Shown: one piece after another, positions 53,476 to 61,200 of the stretch
Layout: each line of letters opens with the position of its first letter
Numbering within the stretch: position 1 is the first letter of the stretch
Source: Chitinophaga sp. YR627
GTDB taxonomy: Bacteria; Bacteroidota; Bacteroidia; Chitinophagales; Chitinophagaceae
DNA: 64,000 bases
Direction: 5' to 3'
Assembly (NCBI RefSeq): GCF_900114995.1
Contig: NZ_FOUX01000005.1
Location: 620,001-684,000, forward strand
The notes under the pieces: model-generated
What the model was told of the DNA's origin: nothing
What the model saw: the letters and a program-made list of their open reading frames with translations, nothing else
The model's database searches: none
Translations under genes and position numbers: made by a program

Positions 53476-54498
53476 TTAGTTGGGTGTGATTATGATGGTT
53501 GATTCTCCCTGTTGTGATACATCTGCATGTAGTATCAAAGCAAGCGCATTAATTAATACCTGTTTATCCTTCATGTCTATTTCTCCGCTGATCTTCTTAT
53601 GAAGCAGAGAAGTGTCGTTCAACTGGATATTATATCCCCAGTCATCTTCCAGCCTTGCGAAGAGATCGGCTACGCTGGTTTGTTCCAGTTGCAGTTTCTG
53701 TTCCTGCCAGCTGGTGTAATTAGAGACCGGTACTACTTTTTTCTCCAGTTTTTTCTGATTGAATGTGGCCAGTTCTCCGGGGCTGGACAGGAGTTGCTGT
53801 TTCCCGTCGGCCGCCACCATGACCTTTCCTGTAGTCAGCATAACATCGCTGATCCCTCTGCGGCTGCGCACATTGAATGATGTACCAAGGACCTGTACAT
53901 CGATATCGCCACTGTGCACTTCAAAGCGTTGGGAAGCATCGTTACTGGCTACCGGTTTTACGTCAAAGAAGGCTTCCCCTTCTACCCAGACTTCCCTGGG
54001 TGATCCGGCTTTCCATTGTTCACTATATCGTAAGCTTGAATTACCATTCAGTTTTACCTGTGTGCCATCTGGCAGCAATACACCTTTTACCTCACCATAA
54101 CCGGAGGCGATACTGATCTCTTTAGTTTCCTGACGGAATATCAGCCATACAGCAATAGCGGCTACAGCTACAGCGGCGGCGGCTGTCCATACCGGACGTA
54201 TCGTGCGCAGTATAGAACGACGTGGCAGGCCCAGTTGTGTATCCGGTAAGGCTGCCAGGATACGCTTCCAGTTATCTTGCTGCTGTTGCGTGGAAGGCTT
54301 GTCAGCCAATACATACATACTACGTGCGATCTCACCGGCACGGGCGATATCGGCAGCTTTATGCGGATAAGTCAACAGGAATTGCTCCCAGAACTGGTTA
54401 CCAGCTGCATCAGGGAACCTTACCCATTCCAGGAAGTAAGGATCTGCGGCCAGTTGGATGGCAGTAAAGCTGGCATAGTAATGAACGGAGCGTTTCAT
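53476..54498 (-). CDS. FecR-family anti-sigma/signal transducer
   Basis: 340-aa inner-membrane protein. A cytoplasmic N-terminus (about 1-95) binds the sigma factor, followed by one TM (about 98-122: PVWTAAAAVAVAAIAVWLIF), and a periplasmic FecR domain (about 125-235: GYGEVKGVLLPDGTQVKLNGNSSLRYSE and AFFDVKP) plus C-terminal DUF4974-like region (about 265-340). It relays ligand occupancy of the STN-SusC to the ECF sigma. Located between sigma and SusC genes. Confidence 0.95.
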   Translation of the reverse strand: MKRSVHYYASFTAIQLAADPYFLEWVRFPDAAGNQFWEQFLLTYPHKAADIARAGEIARSMYVLADKPSTQQQQDNWKRILAALPDTQLGLPRRSILRTIRPVWTAAAAVAVAAIAVWLIFRQETKEISIASGYGEVKGVLLPDGTQVKLNGNSSLRYSEQWKAGSPREVWVEGEAFFDVKPVASNDASQRFEVHSGDIDVQVLGTSFNVRSRRGISDVMLTTGKVMVAADGKQQLLSSPGELATFNQKKLEKKVVPVSNYTSWQEQKLQLEQTSVADLFARLEDDWGYNIQLNDTSLLHKKISGEIDMKDKQVLINALALILHADVSQQGESTIIITPN

Positions 54499-54651
54499 CC
54501 TTTAAGATTCGATTTTGGTAAGCGTTTGTATATAAAAGAAGATATTACATTAAAAGTGCCCCACGTTTTTTAACTTTTTTTCAGTTTTTTTTAAAACAGG
54601 CAGAGAAACGTCAAACGGGCAGGTAGAAAAGAGGATATACTACATTAATTA

Positions 54652-55224
54652 TCAATTTCTTAGAAAAGAAAGCAGCAGTAGAAGGGCGGGCCCCTCCATA
54701 ATTTCTTTCAGGGAAGCCAGGGCACGGGCGGAGAGTTTATAGGTGGCCCTTACCTGCATATCCATGATCTCTGCGATCTCTTCGAAAGAGCGGCCTTCAA
54801 AGAAACGGAACCAGATGATCTCCCGCTGACGGCTGGTCAGTCTGGAAAGCGCCTGCCGGATCTGGGCAGACAATATAGCGGCCTCCTCTCCTTCGATAAA
54901 GCGGGCGTCAAAACCCAGTTCAAATGAGAAGGAAAGGTCATCTTCCTGGTAGGAGGTGTTTTGTTGTTCTTTAATAAGACGAAACAGGTGGTTACGGAAA
55001 GATTTGAAGATATAGAGGTTAAACATGGACGTCACGGAGAGACGTTCCCGGTATTTCCAGATAGAGATGAATGTTTCCTGTACGGCGTCTTCTACCAGGT
55101 GGGTATCCCCGGTAAACTTCTTACCATAGCTGTATAAAGCTTCATTATACTTTTTATATAATGCTTCAAGGCCTTTTACATCACTATTTCTGACCGCATC
55201 CCATAATAATTGTTCACCTGACAA
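54652..55224 (-). CDS. ECF-type RNA polymerase sigma factor
   Basis: 190-aa sigma-70 family protein. Region 2 is at about 20-85 (LYKKYNEALYSYGKKFTGDTHLVEDAVQETFISIW, with the DAVQETF core) and region 4 at about 125-180 (ALSRLTSRQREIIWFRFFEGRSFEEIAEIMDM). Regions 1 and 3 are absent, as for ECF sigmas. It starts the signalling cascade controlling the FecR-SusCD locus; its target promoter lies probably before the SusC gene (not identifiable by eye). Confidence 0.95.
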   Translation of the reverse strand: MSGEQLLWDAVRNSDVKGLEALYKKYNEALYSYGKKFTGDTHLVEDAVQETFISIWKYRERLSVTSMFNLYIFKSFRNHLFRLIKEQQNTSYQEDDLSFSFELGFDARFIEGEEAAILSAQIRQALSRLTSRQREIIWFRFFEGRSFEEIAEIMDMQVRATYKLSARALASLKEIMEGPALLLLLSFLRN

Positions 55225-55300
55225 ACCGTACAGTTTTTAAATTTACAGTACCCTGACGTATAAATGTACTATACATATCAGATATTACCAAAGTGAGTAA

Positions 55301-55320
55301 AGCCGGAACGTATTCCGGCT
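55301..55320 (-). terminator. Possible terminator after the NUDIX gene
   Basis: AGCCGGAA and TTCCGGCT form an 8-bp perfect stem around CGTA, about 30 nt past the NUDIX stop; the minus-strand tail is TTTACTC, a weak T-run. Confidence 0.5.
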
Positions 55321-55349
55321 GTCAGGTGACCAATACCCTTTCAGGAAGC

Positions 55350-55931
55350 TCAGGATAACAGCTGTTGGATCTGCAGATATTGAATCAGCATGATGGTTTT
55401 GGCGTCCTTGATTTCCCCGGAACGCACCATTTCCAGGACCTTTTCGAATGGTAGCTCCAGCACCTCGATGTTTTCCTGCTCGTGCTCCAGTCCGCCGCCA
55501 TCACCTATTTTCATATGCGGTTTATACTCCGCCACGAAGAAATAAAGGATCTCCGTTACTGAACCCGGGGACATATATGCTTCAAATACCTTCTGCACAT
55601 TTTCGATCCTGTAGCCTGTCTCCTCTTCTGTTTCTCTGCGGATACAGTCTTCCGCATTGTCCTTGTCCAGCAAACCGGCACAGGCTTCTATCAACATACC
55701 GTCCGGATTACCGTTGATATAAGTCGGGAGCCTGAACTGACGGGTGAGAATAATGGTTTTACGTTCCTTATTATACAGTAGTATGGTGGCGCCGTTACCT
55801 CTGTCATAGGCTTCACGGGATTGCGTTTCTTTCCGTCCATCGGCCATGGTGTATTCATAGGTAACTTTCTTGAGTATATACCAGTTATCTGAGAGGATCT
55901 TTGTATCCAGGATATCAACGTGTCTGATCAT
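55350..55931 (-). CDS. nudK: NUDIX hydrolase, GDP-mannose pyrophosphatase-like
   Basis: 193-aa protein related to NudK/ADP-sugar pyrophosphatases. The NUDIX box near residues 85-106 reads GLLDKDNAEDCIRRETEEETG: the REUXEEXG core is intact, but the usual Glu six residues after the first Gly is Asn here. Flanking RQFRLPTYINGNPDGMLIEACAG and AYMSPGSVTEILYFFVAEY match NudK. It hydrolyses nucleoside-diphosphate sugars; substrate is inferred by homology. Confidence 0.86.
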   Translation of the reverse strand: MIRHVDILDTKILSDNWYILKKVTYEYTMADGRKETQSREAYDRGNGATILLYNKERKTIILTRQFRLPTYINGNPDGMLIEACAGLLDKDNAEDCIRRETEEETGYRIENVQKVFEAYMSPGSVTEILYFFVAEYKPHMKIGDGGGLEHEQENIEVLELPFEKVLEMVRSGEIKDAKTIMLIQYLQIQQLLS

Positions 55932-55979
55932 TGTGTACTATTTATAGATTCCTTCCTGCAGCAGGACGATGTGGTGATT

Positions 55980-57080
55980 TTAAACCCTGAATTTATCAAA
56001 AGACCGCCAGTATTTGTCTTTGAAAACCGTTAAGTTCATGCTAATGTTACTCCCATATTGTTCTTTCAGCTGATCAAAGACTTTGCATGTCTTACGGAAA
56101 TCACGACAGGCCATATAGACCTTGCGTTTACTGCCACCGGTTTGTCTGCCGATATTTAAATACCCTTCCAGGTCGGGCAGTTTAACCGTCATTTCATCCT
56201 CGATCGTATCCATCAGCTGATAGGTAGGCTTATCGGGCATGCCATTGGTCTGCTCCCCATTATATTCCATGGTAAAATCGATGATCCAGGGATGAGAAGC
56301 CTTGCCTTCCCATTCCAGCAGGGTGCTGTTAACGATCATCACCAGTGGCCGGCCATCTTCCAGTTCACCGTTAAGGGAAGCATACATATCTTCTTTCACA
56401 TTATGGCGTACAGCGTCGTACTTTTCCACAAATTCCTTCTGCCGCCATTTCAGGTACCCTTCCAGTTTCTCAATGGCTATCAGTTCCTGCTCAGCTTCAG
56501 CGGGACCTTTTACGGCGAGTGAATCAATGATTGTAATGGCGTTTAATTCGCCCAGATAGTTATCGAGATAGTTATATACCCCCAGGGTGATATCGCGGCT
56601 GTTTTCGTTGTTAAAATCCTTATGAATGATAGTGATCTGGATCTCATCAGGATAATCGGCGTCTTCCTCCGGATAAAAGGAAAGACTGCCTTTATCATAT
56701 TTATATCCACCCATTTCGATCACAAAGTTGGTGATATCTGTCGGTGGTTTGGAAGCAGTAAATTTCCAGCCGGCTATGGTTGGTGCGGCAGCGGTCAGTT
56801 CTTCCACAAAATAGATGTTCCGGAAATTACCTTCTGCGGTGAAGACCAGTTCGACGGTATTGTTATCCGTCATACCTGCCAGCAGATAGACGCCGCTTCT
56901 CAGTTCCTGCAATTTGGAAAAGATGGGATCAAGGAAATCTTCATCCACCCGCTGACCGGTCCTGATGGCATTATGAAATCCTTTTTCCTTTGGCAGGAAC
57001 CATTTCCAGAAATCAGCATAGCTTCCGATTGTCTTTTCTTTCGTGGAAAAAAGTGCTTTTAGTTTTTTAATCAGCTTCAT
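55980..57080 (-). CDS. DUF695-like hypothetical protein
   Basis: About 366 aa from the ATG at 57080 (MKLIKKLKALFSTKEK). No signal peptide. The middle and C-terminal parts (about 120-365) contain GVYNYLDNYLGELNAITIIDSL and, in the C-terminal half, GRPLVMIVNSTLLEWEGKASHPWIIDFTMEYNG and KRKVYMACRDFRKTC, which resemble DUF695 proteins; function unknown. I prefer the ATG at 57080 because the upstream 13 codons read as hydrophobic low-confidence sequence. Confidence 0.65.
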   Translation of the reverse strand: MKLIKKLKALFSTKEKTIGSYADFWKWFLPKEKGFHNAIRTGQRVDEDFLDPIFSKLQELRSGVYLLAGMTDNNTVELVFTAEGNFRNIYFVEELTAAAPTIAGWKFTASKPPTDITNFVIEMGGYKYDKGSLSFYPEEDADYPDEIQITIIHKDFNNENSRDITLGVYNYLDNYLGELNAITIIDSLAVKGPAEAEQELIAIEKLEGYLKWRQKEFVEKYDAVRHNVKEDMYASLNGELEDGRPLVMIVNSTLLEWEGKASHPWIIDFTMEYNGEQTNGMPDKPTYQLMDTIEDEMTVKLPDLEGYLNIGRQTGGSKRKVYMACRDFRKTCKVFDQLKEQYGSNISMNLTVFKDKYWRSFDKFRV

Positions 57081-57223
57081 ACGTAGTGCAAAGTTACCCA
57101 ATACTATGCAACATTTCACGGGCCCTGCCGGCCTTATGGAGATTTCTCCTTAAATAAGGCAGATATACAGGTAACAAAGGATCCGCAGCAAAAAAAGAAG
57201 CCGGATATAGCGGTGCCGGATGC

Positions 57224-57259
57224 GCATAAAAAAGGCCGGGCTGGAAAACCAGCACCGGC
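57224..57259 (-). terminator. Strong rho-independent terminator of the metalloprotease gene
   Basis: A 5+5-bp stem with a one-nt bulge and AAAA loop (57235-57259, GCCGG-GCTGG / CCAGC-A-CCGGC) is followed on the minus strand by CTTTTTTTATG. Confidence 0.88.
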
Positions 57260-57284
57260 GATTTGCATTCATCACTCAAAACCT

Positions 57285-59723
57285 TTATTTATCATCTCCC
57301 TTCAGGGCCTTGTCTATCTCCCTGATCAGAATCGCTTTATGCGCCTGATTTAGTGCTCCCGGCACATTGCTGATCATGAGTTCATTTTTGATAGTCTGCA
57401 GATGGGTCCTGGCATACAGACTCGCATCACTCCTTTCCAGATTGTTCAACAGCTTGCCTTCTTTTAATTTGGAGGTATTGATCGCCATTACGAGTTTTTC
57501 AACATACATCCGTTGTACTCCTCTGTAGTACGTATCTTTCACCTGGTCGCCTGTCAACGGTTTCCAGATCGCTTTTTTCACATCGTTCAGGTATTCTGTC
57601 ACTGTGTACTGCTCCTTACCATTGGTATAGCGCTGTACCAGGTTGTACATCATTCCTGCATTGAGGATGGTGGTCATCATGTTATTCTGCATGGTCATGA
57701 TCTCATCCATCTCAAATATGTTCAGACGGGTAGTAATGCTCTTGTCATATAACCACAATGGCGGTTCCATCAGGTTACGGCCGATGAAGCTGATCGCTTC
57801 CTTTACTTTCGCCTTTGGCAGTTTCTCGTATACATCACCTGATTGCTCGGTACTCTTACGCGTAACGTATTGTCCGCCGATATACTTCATGACATGGTAC
57901 AGGTATTTAGTATACTGTTTTACCACGCCTTTATAGATACGCTCCAGGTTATCATCCATATCCCCTTCTTCCGCTGTCCACTTCACCAGTTCGGGTACCA
58001 CCCTTTTCAGGTTCTTGATACCATATTCGTTAGCCACCATCACATCATCACCCAGGTCTTCTGTCTGACTTCTCGGATCTTCTCCTTTACCTTCACCACC
58101 AAACCACAGACGTGGGTTAGCCGCCAGACTGTCTACGATCCATTTGTTCAGTATTTTGCTATCCTCATACTCATCGCTGGTGTTGAAGAGCTGTTTGTAC
58201 CCCCACTGTATCGCCCATTTATCATAAGCGCCGATACGCGGATACAGACCGGCTTTACCGATATTATCTTCCGGCTGGGCCACGTAGTTGAAACGTGCAT
58301 AATCCATGATAGATACGGTATGACCATTGGCTTCCACCCAGGCTTTATCACGGAGTTTCTCCACCGGCGTCTGACTGCTGGCGCCCATGTTATGACGCAG
58401 ACCAATCGTATGTCCTATTTCATGAGAGGATACAAAGCGGATCAGGTCTCCCATCAGTTCGTCGTCAAATACCATCTTACGGGCACGCGGATCATTCGGA
58501 CCTACCTGTATCATATACCAGTCATGGATCAGTTTCATGACGTTGTGGTACCATCCTACATGGCTTTCTATGATCTCACCGCTACGGGGATCACTGATCC
58601 TCGGACCATACGCATTTGGAATCGGAGACGCCAGGTAACGTATTACAGAGAACCGCGCATCTTCCAGGCTCATGGTAGTATCTCCTTCCGGCCATTCCTT
58701 TGCAACGATGGCGTTTTTGAAACCCGCCTGTTCGAATGCCTTCTGCCAGTCGTTTACACCAGCGATCAGATACGGACGCCATTTCTTTGGTGTAGCCGGA
58801 TCGATATAGTACACGATCTGTTTAGCAGGTTCTACCAGTTCTCCACGTTTGTATTTTTCCAGATCTTCCGGTTTAGGTTCCAGGCGATAACGCTGGATCA
58901 GGTATTTCTCCTGCGACACCTGTGCGTCTTCATCAAACAGGATGTATTTATTGGCCATAAAGCCTACCCTTTCATCGAATAAGCGCTTACGCATCGGCTC
59001 TTTCGGCAACAGTACCATAGATACGTTCATCTCCAGGGTAACAGCACCTGACAAAGCCGCAGCCGGAATAGCAGCGCCTGAAGTCGTGTAGGTACGCGTA
59101 GTACGTACCTCGATATTGATCGGATATGCATTCACACTGGTGATAAAGGAACGATCATCCGCGATACTACCCAGCTTCATATCGTTCTTTACTTCTGCAT
59201 CGATGGATAATGCATTGTTATCCTTTTTAAGGAAATCAGTGACATCGATCACCATATTACCATTAGCGCTATTGACAGTTTTGATATCGAAGGCTGCTGC
59301 AATAGGTTTTATGGCGGATGACTGTACTGCTTTCGCTAAAGCCTGATTTTCATCTTTCACCCTCACAGAAAACACATCCACACGCATCAGGAGTTTGTTG
59401 CCTTGTCCTTTTTCGAAATAGATCGTACGTTCATTAGCCTTTTCACCAGCATATACACCAGAGAGTTCCGGTGTACCGACAAAACGGGTCACTACCAGGA
59501 TATCTCTTTTAAGGAGGGAATCAGGTATTTCAAAGTAGTACTTGTTATCTACCAGGTGAACAGTAAACATACCCTGACGGGTAACAGCGTCTTTGGTAAT
59601 AACTTTCTCATAAGGCATGCTTTTGCTCACCTTTGCAGAATCTCCGGCCGGTTTGCTTTTGTCCTGAGCATGGGCCGCCATTACCATCGTGAGTAATGAC
59701 AGCCCCATCGTAATTCTCTTCAT
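57285..59723 (-). CDS. Secreted zinc-dependent metalloprotease (DUF5117/DUF5118 type)
   Basis: 812-aa exported protein with signal MKRITMGLSLLTMVMAAHAQ. An N-terminal DUF5118-like beta region (about 30-200) and DUF5117 core are followed by the gluzincin/metzincin zinc motif SSHEIGHTIGLRHNMGASS (HExxHxxGxxH, about residues 425-443). The C-terminal about 350 residues are helical. Zinc endopeptidase outside the inner membrane; substrate unknown. It precedes nothing but a terminator, and lies 30 nt downstream of a SusD gene, so it is likely in the same unit as the second SusCD pair. Confidence 0.9.
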   Translation of the reverse strand: MKRITMGLSLLTMVMAAHAQDKSKPAGDSAKVSKSMPYEKVITKDAVTRQGMFTVHLVDNKYYFEIPDSLLKRDILVVTRFVGTPELSGVYAGEKANERTIYFEKGQGNKLLMRVDVFSVRVKDENQALAKAVQSSAIKPIAAAFDIKTVNSANGNMVIDVTDFLKKDNNALSIDAEVKNDMKLGSIADDRSFITSVNAYPINIEVRTTRTYTTSGAAIPAAALSGAVTLEMNVSMVLLPKEPMRKRLFDERVGFMANKYILFDEDAQVSQEKYLIQRYRLEPKPEDLEKYKRGELVEPAKQIVYYIDPATPKKWRPYLIAGVNDWQKAFEQAGFKNAIVAKEWPEGDTTMSLEDARFSVIRYLASPIPNAYGPRISDPRSGEIIESHVGWYHNVMKLIHDWYMIQVGPNDPRARKMVFDDELMGDLIRFVSSHEIGHTIGLRHNMGASSQTPVEKLRDKAWVEANGHTVSIMDYARFNYVAQPEDNIGKAGLYPRIGAYDKWAIQWGYKQLFNTSDEYEDSKILNKWIVDSLAANPRLWFGGEGKGEDPRSQTEDLGDDVMVANEYGIKNLKRVVPELVKWTAEEGDMDDNLERIYKGVVKQYTKYLYHVMKYIGGQYVTRKSTEQSGDVYEKLPKAKVKEAISFIGRNLMEPPLWLYDKSITTRLNIFEMDEIMTMQNNMMTTILNAGMMYNLVQRYTNGKEQYTVTEYLNDVKKAIWKPLTGDQVKDTYYRGVQRMYVEKLVMAINTSKLKEGKLLNNLERSDASLYARTHLQTIKNELMISNVPGALNQAHKAILIREIDKALKGDDK

Positions 59724-59754
59724 GTTGGAATTGATATAATTAGGTTAGATCTCC

Positions 59755-61182
59755 TTACCAGGGAAGTGGTTCATTCGTGTTTAATGTCAGCGAAGGATTT
59801 TTCTTCAATACATCCTGTGCAAAAGGAATAATGTACAGGTTTGAGTTTGGCGGCAGTTTATATTCCACCTGTGGTACTGATGTATTGACCAGCGGGAATT
59901 TATGCACCACTGTTTTTGCGTACTCAGGTTCTGTATTCAGACGGCGCAGGTCCCAGAAGCGGTTGAAGCCGAACAACAGTTCTTTTCTTCTTTCGCTGAT
60001 GATGATATCCATGGTTTCCTTTACAGTAGCAGGTGTTTCCAGCTTTGCTTCTGTAGCGTCAGTGATACGTTTGGCGCGCAGTTTATTGATCAGGTCCATG
60101 GCGCCTCCGATATTGTTCTTACGCGCATAACACTCTGCCAGCATCAGCAGGGTCTCCGTGCTTTTCATTCCTACCGTTACCGTAAAGAAACTGGTGTATT
60201 TAGTTCCCCAGTAGGCAGTACCTGCACCAATATCGAGGAAGGATGCGTTGGTTGTATTAAAGAACAGGTTGAAGCGGGCGTCATGAGGTGTGAACAACTG
60301 TCTCAGCTCCGGGCTGATGCAGAAAGTATAACCGATACTCAGTTCATTACGGCCGGTCATGTACTGGTAACTCAATACTTCCGGATTGTTCCCTGCAGTG
60401 ATAGGCAGTCTGGAAGGACCTCCATTGGCAGCATAAGTCACCAGGTCAAAGATCTGATCATTATAGGCTAATGACTGCTGCGCAGCATTGATACACTTAT
60501 CAAACTCTCTTTTAAACAGGTGTACTTTCGCTTTTAATGCCCATGCGAAAGCCAGGGAAGGATGGTACACATCAATTGGCTTCGCCTGCAGGTATTGCAT
60601 GGATTCGTCGAGGTCTTTTTCGATGAAGGCATATACTTCTGCTACAGATGATTTCTTAGGCGTAGCTTCCAGGTCGTATTTATCCATGATACAGATACCG
60701 CCATCGGTAGCAGCGGTCTCTGGCACGTATGGTCTGCCGAAAGTATTCAGTAATACAAAGTAGTCAAAAGCACGCAGTACTCTCGCTTCTGCCTTTGCCA
60801 GTTGCTTTATATGCTCATCCCCTTTACTCTGGTCAACCAGCGTGATGATCATATTCCAACGGTTGATATACTCGTAGGTACGGTTATAGAGGGTGGAAGA
60901 GCCCATTTTGCTGACACGGTTCTCCGTTGTATCAAAAGTAAAGTTGATCACATTGATGTCCTTCAGTACACCGATCACGTAGGATTCTTTGATCCACTGA
61001 TCATCCACGAGGTACTGGAAGTTATTGATCGGATAAGCCCTGTTGGGATAGCTAACCATTTTGTAGAAGTCATCCGTTGTTTCTACTACCTGCTGTCCTT
61101 TTGGTACGAGGTCCAGGTATTTGTTGCACGACATAAGCGCGGCAACCAGGAAGATATATGCGAAGTGATGAATAGATTTCAT
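59755..61182 (-). CDS. SusD/RagB-family lipoprotein, second locus
   Basis: 475-aa protein with lipobox MSCNK (Cys19) after MKSIHHFAYIFLVAALMS. SusD helical core: AEARVLRAFDYFVLLNTFGRPYVPE, AFAWALKAKVHLFKREFDKCINAAQQ, and ETLLMLAECYARKNNIGGAMDLINKLRAKR, with ISERRKELLFGFNRFWDLRRL near the end. Pairs with the SusC gene 18 nt upstream. The protease neighbour downstream suggests peptides as ligand, but this is inference. Confidence 0.94.
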   Translation of the reverse strand: MKSIHHFAYIFLVAALMSCNKYLDLVPKGQQVVETTDDFYKMVSYPNRAYPINNFQYLVDDQWIKESYVIGVLKDINVINFTFDTTENRVSKMGSSTLYNRTYEYINRWNMIITLVDQSKGDEHIKQLAKAEARVLRAFDYFVLLNTFGRPYVPETAATDGGICIMDKYDLEATPKKSSVAEVYAFIEKDLDESMQYLQAKPIDVYHPSLAFAWALKAKVHLFKREFDKCINAAQQSLAYNDQIFDLVTYAANGGPSRLPITAGNNPEVLSYQYMTGRNELSIGYTFCISPELRQLFTPHDARFNLFFNTTNASFLDIGAGTAYWGTKYTSFFTVTVGMKSTETLLMLAECYARKNNIGGAMDLINKLRAKRITDATEAKLETPATVKETMDIIISERRKELLFGFNRFWDLRRLNTEPEYAKTVVHKFPLVNTSVPQVEYKLPPNSNLYIIPFAQDVLKKNPSLTLNTNEPLPW

Positions 61183-61200
61183 GAGCTGATGTTTTAAGAA

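Noticed and set aside
57843..58982. 379-codon plus-strand ORF
   Set aside because: It runs opposite to the zinc metalloprotease gene with its HExxH motif; the plus-strand translation is compositionally biased (Phe/Ile/His-rich) and has no domain sense.
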